Below, in pieces: positions 21,846 to 33,787 of a stretch of DNA of 64,000 bases; position 1 is the first letter of the stretch, and every line of letters begins with the position of its first letter. The translations under genes were made by a program, and so were the position numbers. Source of the DNA: Ahaetulla prasina (lineage: Eukaryota > Chordata > Lepidosauria > Squamata > Colubridae); contig NC_080540.1 of the NCBI RefSeq assembly GCF_028640845.1, forward strand, positions 230,624,794 to 230,688,793. The letters run 5' to 3'. Under the pieces are notes generated by a model. That model had not been told where the DNA came from. It made no database searches and was given only the letters and a program-made list of their open reading frames with translations.

Positions 21846-22402
21846 GGTACCTCTTATTGTTTTGTATACTTTATTATTTTTATTATTTATTGTTATTGAC
21901 CATGCCCCCCCCAGTCAAATGACCGCCAAGCCATGCCCAGTGTCACATGACCATCAAGCCATGCCCACAAAATAAGCCACACCCACAGAACCAGTAGTAA
22001 AAAAATTTAGAACCCACCCCTGGCTTGCGGGCCTCAATCCCGAGGCCCCCACAGCGTCTCTGCCATTCTTGACTGGCCACCTTGTCAGGATAACCTCTTG
22101 GTGATCTGACTGCACTAGAGCAGCCCTCAGTGGGCTAAAGTTAAAAGCTCTTCACGCTGGAATAAATTGGTGGTACAGCTGTCAAATTCAAAGGAGCTGC
22201 CATGTTGGAGGTATAACTGTCCAAGAAGTGGAATGGTATCCAGGAATAGGTTGCCCTAGTTAAAAGCACGTCTGTCTTTCACTAGGACTGAGTCAAAAGC
22301 TGAGGGCTGTTGTCCTTACAGCTGTGACAGACTCAGTCCTATTGGCTAGCAGACGAAGACAACCCATTCCTGGATGCTATCTCCACTGTAATGGAGAATG
22401 AA

Positions 22403-22679
22403 TAAATAAAATATAATTGGTGGAAAAAGTATAACATAATACAATAGGCAATACAATACAATACAGTTTCTCAAAGTGTGGCCTAAGCACGTCTGAGGTT
22501 CCCAAGATCTTGGGGAGGGGGTGTTCATAAAATCAAAATTATTTGCCAGTTCATTTTGAAAAATAGTTAGTATTAAAATTTTATCAAATAATTATAAAAA
22601 GTAGTAGTATCAATGAGTATGCCAATTGCAATTTTTACATGGTACGTATCAATAAATATAATCCATTGAAATGAAATCT
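22403..22679. other. AT-rich flank of DIRS copy 2
   Basis: AT-rich with several runs of 'aatacaatac'. No feature beyond simple repeats. Confidence 0.4.
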
Positions 22680-23080
22680 CTTATTTATTTATTTATTAAT
22701 TATTTAGATTTTTATACCGCCCTTCTCCCGAAGGACTCAGGGCGGTGTACAGCCAGATTAAAACAGAACAATATACAGATTAAAACCATAGTTAAAATAA
22801 CATATTCTAAGAATGGCCGAAAATTAAAACCGTCAAATTTGACCCATCAATAAAATACACCAGTTAAAAATTATTAAAATTTAAAAATTTAAAAATTTAG
22901 AATATTAAAATTAAGCCAGTCCCGCTTGAATAAGCAAGTATGTTTTCAATTCACGGCGAAAGGTCCAAAGGTCAGGTAGTTGACGCAAACCAGGGGGAAG
23001 TTCGTTCCAGAGGGTAGGTGCTCCAACAGAGAAGGCCCTTCCCCTGGGGGCCGCCAACCGACAATCTTGCGGGATCCTCT
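22680..23080 (-). mobile_element. L2 LINE 3' fragment
   Basis: The plus strand shows (ttta)n, then 'accgcccttctcccgaagga' and 'ctcagggcgg', the reverse complement of the L2 tail at 28063-28095. It continues to 'ggaagttcgttccagagggt' and 'gagaaggcccttcccctggg', which correspond to the last coding part of L2 (27770-27860) on the minus strand. 5' truncated at about 23080. Confidence 0.8.
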
Positions 23081-23407
23081 ATGATTTTTTAAAATAGGAA
23101 TGGGTTCTGAGAGAAAAAGGTTTAAGAAATAGTAGATTCAAATGAACACAGGGAGAGAGAATTGCGTAATCTGCTGTATGCAGTATTCTACACCAGAAAT
23201 CTCTAGTTAAATATACTCACTACAAATGATGTGAAATTAAGACAATAACCTAAGATGGGGGATGAAAATATTGTAATATTTATTCATATTTATGTCATTC
23301 TTTATCTTACCATTTTAAATTTTAATTTGTTTTCGATGGTATGTTTTATAATGTAGATAATATATTTGTAAAGTAGTGTCTGTATGTATATATAATATGT
23401 ATGTATA

Positions 23408-23452
<45 letters not shown>

Positions 23453-23568
23453 TATGGATGGATGGATGGATGGAGATAAAGATATATAGAGTATATATCA
23501 ATTCCTTCCTAATAGGTTTCAAATGAAGATATTTGTAAGTAAATGGTGTTAACTGTTTTAAAATTATG
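23081..23568. other. AT-rich with (GT)n and (GGAT)n microsatellites
   Basis: 23410-23451 is a pure GT run of about 21 units, followed by six 'ggat' units to 23475. The rest is AT-rich and featureless. Such loci are likely polymorphic in length (inference). Confidence 0.7.
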
Positions 23569-24235
23569 ACACAGTGGTTAGAATGCAATACTGCATGCTA
23601 CTGCTGCTGACTGCTGGCTGACTGCAGTTTGGCAGTTCGAGTTTCACCAGCTCAAGGTTGACTCAGCCTTCCATACTTCCAAGATTGGTAAAATGAGGAC
23701 CAGGGGTGAAATGCTCTCGGTTTAGACCGGATCGCGGGATCCGGTAGTGATGGGGGTAGATAGTTCGGAGAACCAGTAGCAAAAATCTCTACCCCCCCCC
23801 CACCGCCCACGCCTCGCTGTTCCTCTTCTCTGTCCTTGAAGCTCTCGGTGGTGATATAGCTGCAAACAGCTTTAAATGACTGCCACGGTGCTTCAAAAGG
23901 CCGCACTACAGCTGATCAGCGAGGTAGGCGGCTGTAGACCGGTGTCTCTATTTTTAAAGAAGGTAGACCGGTGCGCTCCCAAGTTTTGTATACTTTATTA
24001 TTTTTATTATTTATTATTATTGGCCATGCCCATTAAGTCACCTGACCACCAAGCCACACCCACCAATTAAGCCACACCCACAGAACCGGTAGGAAAAATT
24101 TTAGATTTCACCCCTGATGAGGACCCAGATTGTTGGGAGCAATATGCTGACTTTGTAAACTGCTTAGAGAGGGCTATAAAGCACTGTGAAGCAGTATATA
24201 AGTCTAAGTGCTATTGCTATTATTGTTAAGAAATA
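23569..24235 (+). repeat. tRNA-derived SINE split by a hAT MITE
   Basis: The head has 'cagtggttagaatgcaata' (A-box-like) and 'ggcagttcgagtttcac' (B-box-like), then 'ctcaaggttgactcagcctt'. The body resumes after the insertion at 24117 as 'atgaggacccagattgttgg' and ends 'agtctaagtgctattgctat'. A minus-strand piece of the same family lies at 57545-57645. Not a functional tRNA gene. Confidence 0.75.
23701..24116. mobile_element. hAT-like MITE, 416 bp, inside a SINE
   Basis: The ends 'caggggtgaaat' and 'atttcacccctg' are perfect 12-bp inverted repeats. The flanking 'atgaggac' (23693-23700 and 24117-24124) is a perfect 8-bp target duplication. The interior includes 'accggtgtctctatttttaa' and the 'gccacacccacagaaccggt' subterminal block of the family. 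It interrupts the SINE in its conserved 'aaaatgaggacccag' segment. Confidence 0.9.
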
Positions 24236-24989
24236 TACAATTTTAGAAGAACATTAAAAATATCATAATAGCCCAAATAATTTCCTTACAATTTCTATCT
24301 GTAAGTCATGAGAAATGTTTATATATAGTCCCTGGATTTAGCCAGAGTGACCTTTTAATTGCCCTTTAGTAGAATCAGGATGGAAGAAAATTACTTTGTA
24401 AAATCCAGACTATCTACTGTAGTCTAATATTTGGATTTAGATATAATATTATTCACTAACAGAGGATATTTGGCAACAGGAGGCGATAAGGCTATTTTGC
24501 AAACTACTAATACCAATTAGTAGTGGTACCAAATGTACAGATTGTAAGGGATCTGGAAACTGCCCATAATTAAATGAAGGAGAGAGTAGCACTAATTTAT
24601 TGTTCACAACACATTCAAGACGCTATTCATCGAGGAAGAGTATTGCTAAAACTTCCTGAGTCACTACTTAAGAATCTTCCAAAATGTGATGGAGCAAGGC
24701 TACCTTAGCAGCTTCTAAGAAAGTGTTGGAAACAAACGAAAGGAATCTTTTGTAAAAAGATTATTTTAAAACTTATTGGAGACAAGAGGCCCATATAGCT
24801 GATTTTTCTTTAGCGTTATCTGCAGTTTTCCAATCTTTTTTGGTACTAAAGTTGTAGATAAAAGAATAGTTAAAAGGATTTTTAAGAAAGTTGATCATAG
24901 TAGTGAGGAGCAGAGGGAGATATAGCAGGAGGCAGGCAATTCTCAGGGAAGAGGGTTTGGGCATAAAAGACCAATCACTACTACATCTT
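24236..24989. other. AT-rich stretch without recognisable features
   Basis: No gene or repeat could be supported. Confidence 0.4.
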
Positions 24990-25565
24990 TATCCTGAGAG
25001 GTATATTGTCAGGTGTTTTAAGCTCTGGTCTCTGGCTGCTGCTCATTACACCAGCTCTACCTATAATAATTTTTCCTCATCCCTATCAACAATAGGGTCT
25101 ACATGGATTGGTGAGAGTTCCCCCGCCCCCCTCTAAATGTGCCCATCTGGATTTCAGATCTGATATCATTGATTGTGAGCTCAGGAGGAAGGTGTAATGT
25201 AACTATTGATATGCAGGACACTTTGCTAGCAACCAGAGGCACTGTTGCACAGATAACTAGATATGAAACCTTGCTGCGGAAGTCTGATGCCAGGGACAAA
25301 TGGTTTCTGTCTACCCAGTATGATCAGTCAGAACTGATGCACTTAACATCCATTCAAACCTATTTATTAGGATCTAGGAAGCATGCATTCTCTATCTTAG
25401 TGCCTGCCTTCTGGAATGATATTCTCCACAGAACTCTAAATAACTTCTACCCTAATAATGTTTTGGAGTTTGCTTTCCAAGACCTCCAGGCAGCATACAA
25501 AGTCTTTTGTTTTATTATATGGGATATTCTCCAGTTTCTTTGTACTGTTTTTCTGTTTTAAATTA
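24990..25565 (+). pseudogene. Possible very old LINE C-terminal remnant
   Basis: A 140-codon frame (25139-25561) contains 'RKHAFSILVPAFWNDI', which resembles the L2 box 'RAFSVGAPALWNELP' in the copy at 27800. The distance from that box to the frame's end also fits. Nothing else is convincing, and chance similarity is possible. Confidence 0.25.
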
Positions 25566-26727
25566 TAAGCTGACCAGAGTCATTGTGGAGTTGGGCAGAT
25601 TCCAAATCAAACCAAATCTTCACAATAAGATTTAATTTTTGTTTATTATATATAATTAGCTCTTATCCCTTTAATTCAGCCATTATTTGAAATACTGAGG
25701 GGAAAATTTGAAAAGTCCATTAGTCTTGTTTTTGCTGGTTTGTTGTTTTTTAAATAGGTAAACATAGCTGAAGAAATGGACGAATTTGTTCAGAATGAAT
25801 ATGTTCATTCCATTTCTCATTAAAAAAAAATTCACATTAAAAAAAATCTAATGGTATGAATAACTGTAGAAAGGAAAACAGAAAAATAGGATAGAGATAA
25901 AAAGGAAAGGGGGTTGAGATAAGAAGGGAAGTTGAAGTTAGTTTATGAAAAAGTATTTTAAATCTACAATTACTTAGGACATTTCAGTAAATTCAAGGTT
26001 CAGAGTTAAAATATCTATACTATATATTAAGCAATTTTGAAGTAATAGGAAGAAAGCAAGCGTAAGAAAGTATCACAACCCAATTTCAGTCATAGAAAAA
26101 TGACAATGCTAATTAGATGTGACGTACTAAGCAATTTATTTCACTGTCATTCACTGCTAGTTTTTATTTTACAGTCAATTTAACATGTCTGTTTTTTTAA
26201 AATCACTGATCACCTGAATTATAACAGGATTTATAAGGAAACAGATTTGCAATTTCTAAGTAAATTAACACCATGAAAAGAACTAGGAAGAAATAATATG
26301 TTACAGTTCATATTCACGTAGTACAACACTGACCAATTTCAATAATATGATATAATGCTTGTTTTTCTTCAGGAGGGAGGATACAAAAAAGGTGAAATAC
26401 ATATGCAGGAATGTAAATTTCCCCACGGCAAAATGGTAATATATATGACAAATTCCAGCATCTAATATTGTTGATTGTAGGCTAAACAAGTACTTAATAA
26501 AATTATATTTGCCTCCACTATGACCTTATTTCAGATTGTTACCAATTTCATAGGATCAAACATTGAATCCTGTTTTATTCTATAAATTCTTTTGCAATGC
26601 AAAACCGAGTGAGTGGTTGTCATTGTTCTAAGCCAGTCTAAACCATTACTTTCAAATAATGTTTTCAACCTGAAGTTGATTGCATTTATTAGTTAACTTC
26701 TCAAATATTAAGCCTAACAGTACAGTA
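25566..26727. other. AT-rich stretch without recognisable features
   Basis: Long AT-rich DNA with no supported gene, RNA or repeat. The minus frame at 26301-26489 is not recognisable. Confidence 0.4.
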
Positions 26728-28150
26728 CGGAGACGGTTTTGGTCGCGTTGGTGGATGACCTCTGGTGGGCTCGGGACAGGGGTTATTCCTCTGCCCTGGT
26801 CCTCTTAGATCTCTCAGCGGCTTTTGATACCATCGACCATGGTATCCTGCTGCGGCGGTTGGAGATTTTGGGAGTGGGGGGCACCGTTCTTCGGTGGTTC
26901 ACATCCTATCTCTCCAACCGCTTGCAGACGGTGTTGGCAGGGGGGGCAGAGATCGACCGCGAGGTGCCTCATGTGTGGGGTGCCGCAGGGGTTGGTTCTC
27001 TCGCCTCTCCTGTTCAACATCTATATGAAGCCGCTGGGCGAGGTCATCAGTGGTTTAGGGGTGAGATACCAGCTGTACGCTGATGACACCCAGCTGTACA
27101 TTTCCAACCCTGAGCACCCCAACGAAGCTGTCGAAGTGCTGTTCCGGTGTCTGGAGGCTGTGCAGGTCTGGATGGGGAGAAACAGGCTCAAGCTCAACCC
27201 CTCCAAGACGGAGTGGCTGTGGATGCCGGCACCCCGGTACAGTCAGTTGCAACCGTGGCTGACTGTTGGGGGCGAGTCACTGGCCCCAATGGAGAGGGTG
27301 CGCAATTTAGGCGTTCTCCTGGATGGGCGGTTGTCTTTTGAGGAACACCTGATGACCGTCTCCAGGAGAGCTTTTTACCAGGTACTCCTGGTTCGCCAGT
27401 TGCGCCCCTTTCTAGACCGGGATTCCTTATGCACAGTCACTCATGCCCTCGTCACTTCTCACCTGGACTACTGCAATGCTCTCTACATGGGGCTTCCCTT
27501 GAAGAGCACCTGGAGGCTCCAGTTAGTCCAGAATGCAGCTGCGCGGGTGATTGAGGGAGCCACTTGTGGCTCTCATATAACACCTCTCCTGCGCAAGCTG
27601 CACTGGCTGCTTGTGGTCTTCCGGGTGCACTTCAAGGTGCTGGTTACCACCTTTAAAGTGCTCCATGGCTTAGGACCGGGATACTTACGGGACCGTCTTC
27701 TGCTACCACATGTCTCCCACCGACCGGTGAGCTCCCATAGAGAGGGCCTCCTCAGGGTGCCGTCAGCCAAACAATGTCAGCTGGTGGCCCCCAGGGCAAG
27801 AGCCTTCTCTGTGGGAGCACCTGCCCTCTGGAATGAGCTTCCCCCAGGACTTCGTCAACTTCCTGACCTCCGGACCTTCCGCTGCGAGCTGAAGACTTAT
27901 TTATTCTTCCGCGCGGGACTGGCATAAAATGGGTTTTATTTGGATTTTAATGGGGTTTTATATTGTTATGTATTTTATATTAATTATCAGCCAATTTGAA
28001 TAAGTTTTTTAATTTTGATTTTATTGTATTATATTTATGTACGCTATTTTTACCTGGCTGTAAACCGCCCTGAGTCCTTCGGGAGAAGGGCATTATACAA
28101 ATTAAATTATTATTGTTATTGTTGTTGTTGTTGTTGTTGTTGTTGTTATT
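26728..28150 (+). mobile_element. L2 LINE, 5'-truncated, relatively young
   Basis: It begins inside the reverse transcriptase ('LVLLDLSAAFDTIDHGILLR') and runs through 'CGVPQGLVLSPLLFNIYM', YADD (27076-27087) and the C-terminal region to a stop near 27927. The 3'UTR ends with 'ccgccctgagtccttcggga' and 'gaagggcattatac', then an 'att'/'gtt' triplet tail (28105-28150). Only one frameshift is evident, near 26960-26975. No target duplication is evident, as is common for L2. Shorter copies lie at 11205 and 22680. Confidence 0.88.
26739..27927 (+). pseudogene. L2 ORF2 reverse transcriptase, one frameshift
   Basis: Two overlapping frames (26739-27083 and 26824-27927) make one protein of about 390 residues once a single-base shift near 26960-26975 is allowed. 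Box A (FDTIDHG), the 'GVPQG' box and 'YQLYADDTQLYI' with the catalytic Asp pair are all present. The C-terminal half has 'HLDYCNALYMGL' and 'APALWNELP'. The endonuclease domain is absent. RT function is lost through truncation and frameshift; the good preservation suggests a recent insertion. Confidence 0.85.
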
Positions 28151-29445
28151 AACAGGTCCTGGCATATACAGTTGCTCACAAAGGCTTTTTTGTCACTGTC
28201 TTTCTCTTACTATTTCCTAGATAATCATAGAGGGAGATGCCAGTGATAGAGATGGAACCTTAGCTTTCTATAGAAAGAAAAGAAGGCCTTGAGAGAGATA
28301 TGCAGAAGCTGTAGCTGAGGCAAAACTGGCTAAAGCATTTTTAAGTCCAGAACATCCAGCTAACATTCCAAAGCAGCTCAGAAATCTCCCTAATTCATTG
28401 ATGTATGAAAAGATGGAGGTATAATAAAATAGGATTTGAAATTTGTTATTATAGCCAAACTCAGTAATAGTAGATTTAACCTTCCTGTGGAATTGATTTC
28501 CTAGAGTCCCTAGACTGATTTACCTGATCACTTGAGACTAATATCCATCCCCAGATAATCATAGCAATCATAGCAAAAATATCAAGTCATCATTCAGTGT
28601 TTGACAGAACCCTGTGATCCCTGTGATTTTCCAGTAATCCCTTCAAAAGCATCATTAAATTAGATACTGTACAATTGCACAAAAACAAATATTGATTCAT
28701 GTCCTTAAGTTTCTACTTAAATCAAGCACTGCAAATAGTCTTTTTTTTAATTGGTGGAAAATTTGACAAGTTCTAAAGGTGCCTTAATCCAAACAAAGTG
28801 ACAGTTTAACTTTTACAAAAAAAATTGTAAACAAATTTCACATGTGATTTCACACCAAGACTCCTCCTTTCCTCAAACCCAGTTTGGGAGGTGCTAAAAT
28901 GTGATCTAGGAAAAGAAGTAGTAGAGAGGTCCTGTCCCATAAGCATAATACATATGAAAGCACAACCAACAGAGTTTAGGAAGAGTTTAAGGTTAAACAG
29001 GATTACTTTTTAGTTCCTTACGCAGAGTCCAAGTGAGCTTTATATTATAATTCTAACTGTGATAAAATCACTGATTTTATATAACATCTCTAAATGAAAT
29101 GTCAGGAAATTCTTCTGGATTTCTTTTGTAGCAATTACACCTAGGATTTCAGCCTTAACTTTACAGATTAAGAGATTGAGAAGGGGGTAATTTTTAATTT
29201 ACTGCTACTGATGAAACGACAGCAACTCTGACAGAGGCATTGAATTACAAAAGGAAAATGTAAACCCCAATAGATACTATTTAAAATCAGTCTTGGCATT
29301 CTTAAATGCTTGAAATTTCTTAGTAAACAGTCAGTATATGGATATTGATACCATACTGTACCATAACCATTATACGTACCAATGATGCAGAAGCAAGAAT
29401 CAGTAACAACAGAACATCAAATTACATATAATAGAGATCTATGAT
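28151..29445. other. AT-rich stretch without recognisable features
   Basis: No gene or repeat supported. Short frames lack domains. Confidence 0.4.
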
Positions 29446-29839
29446 ACATTCTTCTGATTCTTTTTTTTTTTTATCCAAAAAGTTTTTATTGGTCAAAAAA
29501 GGTTTATACAAATACATATCAGGTATGGTAAATTTTCATTTTTCTTATACAAGATAAGAATTTTACTCAAAATTTTAAACACATACAACAGCCATATGGC
29601 AAGCAGGTGATACGAAGTAGCTAAGTTTATCAATCTTACATACGCAATAAAGAAGGGTCAAGAATAATCAGAATATCATACAAAGGAGAATAAGGAAAAC
29701 CAACACAATACCAAATATCATTGTCACTTCCTAGTTTTGGATCTCAGAACTCTGGGTTCAGCCTGACCCAACTCCAGGGCGCAACAGCGGCAGCCGCCTC
29801 CTCCCATGGTCTATAACCTCCCTTCTTCAACTCCTGGGT

Positions 29840-30531
29840 CATCTAATTCCAGGAGGGCTTTGTGTTCCTCCACGTAGGCCGCAGCCTCCGCAATTGTACT
29901 AATTTTTTCGTAATGCCCTCCCGGAAAATCATCAATCCTCTGGCATCAGCCATCTGAAGCCTACTCCTTCTGGTACAATTTGCTTGACAAAAAGTAATAT
30001 TTCTTTCTCATTTCACGTACCTGTCTGGGAATCTGCCTCAGAATGGCTATCTCCCTGCCCCTATAAGTCAGTGCCCCACTCCTATGTTTTCTAAGAATTT
30101 CATCTCTCGTCTCTCTTCTCACAAATTTGACATGAACCTCTCTAGGAACTGCATGCGTGCGTGCATATTTTGAATTAACTCTATAAGCTCGATCCACATC
30201 CCAATTCATAAAGTCAACACCTCTCCCAAGAAATTCTCCCAACAGTTTAGTCACAACATCTCTCAAGTCTTCTTGGTCCACTTCTTCCAGATTTTGAAAC
30301 CTAAGGAAATAAGACATTTTATCCATCTGTAGTCCAAGCACAGCATTGCCTGTCGTCTCCTCTCTTTTCTGCACTGCCCGCATCTCTCCCTCCAGACCTT
30401 CCACTTTCTGCTTGTTTTCTGCTGAGACTTGTTGAGTGTCCTTTAAAATCCTTTTGGATAGTCACAATTTCTGCTCTTATTTCATCCAGTTTCTTGTCCA
30501 TATTAGATAACTTTTCCAAAATTCTCTCCAT
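29840..30531 (-). pseudogene. L1 ORF1p (RNA-binding chaperone), frameshifted
   Basis: The first frame (30531-30319) starts 'MERILEKLSNMDKKLDEIRA', a coiled-coil start. A second frame (30404-29961) carries the RRM-like 'MSYFLRFQNLEEVDQEDLRD' and the C-terminal domain ('VDRAYRVNSKYARTHAVPRE', 'VHVKFVRRETRDEILRKHR'). Homology continues in a third frame to about 29840 ('FRWLMPEGLMI'). ORF1p coats L1 RNA as a trimer. At least two frameshifts disable it. Confidence 0.8.
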
Positions 30532-30559
30532 TTCTCCAGCAGTTGGTCTCTGACCTTTG

Positions 30560-31276
30560 CCATTTAAAAATTTTTAAAATCCTCAGGCAAGCACAGTATC
30601 CTTGTAATTTCCTCCGGATCCACCAGGGGCACTCACAGGAGCAACGAGTCCAGAGTACAGTTAGTCAACCAGGAAGCCGAAGGAAGTGATGCCACCAAGA
30701 CTCCCAAAGTGAAGGCGGAACCTGGACGCCACCATTGTTCCCCAGAGGGAGGGGGGGCCTCAAACCCTCCCTCCTAAATTTCTCCATCACCTCTTCTCTC
30801 CAGAGCTCCACAAAACCGGTAATCTTGTTATTTTAAGTTCTCCTCCCTCCAAAGTGATTCGTGCTCCTTCCAGTCGCAGGGAGAAACCCCCGCACTCCGG
30901 AGCACTCCACTCACATTTGCCGATATCTCCTTCCCTTCTCCCTTCCTCAATTCTTCTCCGTTCCCTGTTCGCCACCAGGCTGCTGCAATTATAAATCCAA
31001 AGCCCCGGTATCACCGGGCACAGCGGCCCAGGCGACGACCAAAATAATGGCCGCGGCCTGAGGCCTCCAAACCCCTCCGAGCCTAGGACGCGCCAGCATC
31101 GGTCCCCCCAGTCCTGTATGTCGGCTGGGAGACCCCTGGCGAGCCGTCCGTGCGGCAGGTGTCCTTTTCGGAACACCTGGCCCCTAAGGGCCTCGGAGGC
31201 GGCCGGATTCGGACACTGGAGGCAGGAGAGGCACCTCCAGATGTCCGTTGCCGCCGGATACCGGAAGTCGTCTCTC
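30560..31276 (-). promoter_or_regulatory. CpG-rich L1 5'UTR / internal promoter
   Basis: The minus-strand start 'gagagacgacttccggtatc' lies next to the target duplication, so the 5' end appears complete. The block is much richer in GC and CpG than its surroundings, as L1 5'UTRs with internal promoters usually are. The 175-codon frame crossing it (31314-30787) enters from flanking DNA and is accidental. Confidence 0.55.
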
Positions 31277-31291
31277 ACATTCTTCTGATTC

Positions 31292-33787
31292 TGTAGATGA
31301 TTTGAAAACAACACAAAGGAAGCAGGATAACTTCACCAAAACAATGCTGGATCATGCCAATTTCCCTATGTTCCCAAATCACACTGACATTACATTTCCT
31401 AGAATTACATATTGGAAGGAAATCTGTAATCCAGTTGCGCTTTTCCATCTAACCACTCACCTTATGTATAGGATACTAACTGAAATTCTTCTGTAGAATT
31501 TATTTCTGCCTTTTGACAGGCCAAGGCACCTCTGAGTGCTCATCAGTGCAATAGATGTGATAATTATTTTGTACTTTCAAAGCTGAGAGAGAGAGAGAGC
31601 GCAATTATTTCCTTTGTCGCTGAATACTCAATGTAAATTGACACCAGTAACACCCAACACTGACTTGGCATTCAGTCCACAACTTCCATCTGGGACTCTC
31701 TTTGAACTATAAATCTCTTGGTCTGAGGAACTGACCTAATTTTTGGACTTTCTGTCTCTTCCTGATTTGTAACATCCTGCTCAGTCCTGGAGAAATGAAA
31801 TAACTGCACACTTTAATGCCACTTTTATCCTTATAAACTCTTGTCTAGATAGAGATTTTGGATTTTTGCCTCATAGCAAAATAATAATCCTTTAATTATT
31901 GCTTCTTATTCTCTGTGAAGGAACTATGCCACATTAGTCTTTACTCAGAAACAAATAGTTTGAACCCATTTCTGTAAATTTCTTTCAACTGTCTTGTTTA
32001 TCAGCAGGGCTAGATAATTACTCATTTTACAAAGTTCAGATATTCTTACTTTCTTTAAACTACCACCATCTGTATTAGGAACCATATACCCATCTTGAAA
32101 TCTTTATGGTAAAATATTTTTACATAGATTAGCTCCATCCACACTTTTTCTAGCTAAAGAGCTAGAACTTTTTTCATAATCAGGGACATTTCAAAATGTG
32201 AGAGAGGTTTTTGAACTAAACTAATAAAACTGTTCTTCTGAAAGCAAAACAATTATTAAAACATAATTGTTTGCAATTTTTCAGGGAAAAAAGTTTCTAA
32301 GATAAAACAAAAGATGTAAAATAATGTTTCAAATGATAACTATGGCTTCTATATTGAATATATGGGAACTGAATTATGGCTTATTATACAAATGAGGCAA
32401 CATCATAATCAATCAAAGAATTCTGTCATTTTTCTAAATGGTTTCCTAATTCTTGTCAAAACACATCCTATTCCAAATTCTACTTTTTAAAAAAGCATCT
32501 TGAAATATTGCCACTTGAAAATATATTATATGCACATTTGTTCTCCACACATCTTTTTGTTGACATCTTAATAGTTAATTGCCTATCAATCAATAGGGCT
32601 TTCTTTCCGACTGAGACACAAAGCAGGAATTAGTTTTTGCATAGTTAGTATCCCTTCATTTACAGATTGTATATAGTGTATTAGAATTATTATTTCAAGG
32701 ACTATTGAAATACTGATTTTTATGATGCTCATTTATACTGTTTTCTTTGACAAGTAGATTTACAACTAAAGACTTATTTACCATTAGCCAAAATAATGAT
32801 ACCTTACCATCTGTTTATATCAGAACCAAGTTGTCTCTCCAGATTTTGGTTGTCATGGCATCCATTTCATATCAAGTCCCCCTCCTCAGCTTTCTATATT
32901 CTGATTCTTATCTAGCTCAACCTGTTGCTGTTTTACCTGATGCTTTCAAAATCTAAGACACATCTTCAGACAAATCCAAACATATAATTTATAGAGAAAC
33001 TAGAAAACTATTAAGGAAAGATCTTGAACTATTTAAAATAATCTTCTAAATAAAATTAATGAATTTTGCAAAGCTACTAGTCAACTGACATTGCTACCCT
33101 TCCATTTGAAACTTCAATGTTTCTGCTCAACCTAAGATTTATATAGCCCTCATCTTCACAGTTGAGCCATTGTAACTAATTGTTGCATGGATTATGAGCC
33201 TCATTATCTCAAAATGGTCTAATAAATTATCTATTATTCTCCAACAATAGATACAGAATTGAAAAAAATACTAATCATCCCTTCCTACAAATGCATTAGA
33301 AAGCCAACAGTAAATTGCAGACAGAATAATTACATCATTTACCAAGATACAGAAAAATTAACAGCAGTCCAGAAGGTAATCACCGAGTTGTTCAACTAAA
33401 GCAATTTTAACATTGTATTCAAACTATCTATGCACCGGAAGACCTATTCAATGAATGAAATAATGAGATATAGCAAGGTTGGGTAAGATAAGTAGGTCTT
33501 AGTAACAGGTGGATTTCACAGCTCTGCACTGTACTCAAATTTAGCATTAAGGACATTTCTCTACTAAAGACAAGCTTTCCTCCTGTCTTATAAACTCCGA
33601 AGAATGATCAGCATTTGTTATGTTCCCAGCACGTGCAACGTTCATTATCACCCATATAGTATTGCAGTCAACAGAAGGGGAAGTTTACACCAGAGAGAAA
33701 TGTGTGGTAATGGCATAATGGATGGCAGACAATGAAGACAATCCCTTTATCATTTAAAATGGGTCAAAGAAGGCAACATTAGATCTC
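31292..33787. other. AT-rich stretch without recognisable features
   Basis: Nothing convincing was found in 2.5 kb: no repeats with visible partners, no domain-bearing frames. It could be unique intergenic or intronic DNA. Confidence 0.4.

Larger units (their letters stand above)
19487..22022. mobile_element. hAT-like non-autonomous element, 2536 bp, composite
   Basis: Flanked by 'gcttgcga' (19479-19486) and 'gcttgcgg' (22023-22030), a 7/8 target duplication. The ends 'tagtggtgggctgctacc' and 'ttagaacccacccctg' match the family, as do the subterminal 'accggttc' blocks and 'aagccacacccacagaacc'. It holds an L3 LINE (minus), a palindromic MITE and a tandem repeat, which account for most of its extra length. 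There is no transposase frame. Confidence 0.75.
16968..22402 (-). mobile_element. DIRS-like YR retrotransposon (copy 2), split by hAT element
   Basis: Left terminal block 17015-17090 ('catctaggaatgggttgtcc', 'gctagccaataagactgagt') is inverted at 22310-22395 ('actcagtcctattggctagc', 'aacccattcctggatgctat'). An internal complementary region lies at 17219-17300. Minus-strand order is gag (about 22200, interrupted, resuming 19486-18006), pol start, and reverse transcriptase with a YLDD box at 17445-17434. No recombinase domain is recognisable after the RT. Removing the 2.5 kb hAT insertion leaves about 2.9 kb, so it is internally deleted as well as split. Confidence 0.75.
29461..31276 (-). mobile_element. 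L1 copy with ORF1 but no ORF2 (HAL1-like), 1.8 kb
   Basis: A 15-bp duplication 'acattcttctgattc' (29446-29460 and 31277-31291) bounds the insert. On the minus strand it has a CpG-rich 5'UTR (31276 to about 30560), ORF1 (about 30531-29840, broken), then directly an AT-rich 3'UTR with AATAAA (complement of 29485-29490) and a poly(A) tail (29461-29472). No endonuclease or RT sequence exists between ORF1 and the tail. Having the 5'UTR, tail and target duplication together means this is how the element inserted, not a later fragment. Confidence 0.82.

Noticed and set aside
26814..27252. Minus-strand frames over the L2 LINE
   Set aside because: They are shadows of the plus-strand RT, which carries all the conserved boxes.
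30787..31314. 175-codon minus-strand frame
   Set aside because: It starts in flanking DNA outside the L1 target duplication and crosses the L1 5'UTR, so it cannot be one ancestral gene.
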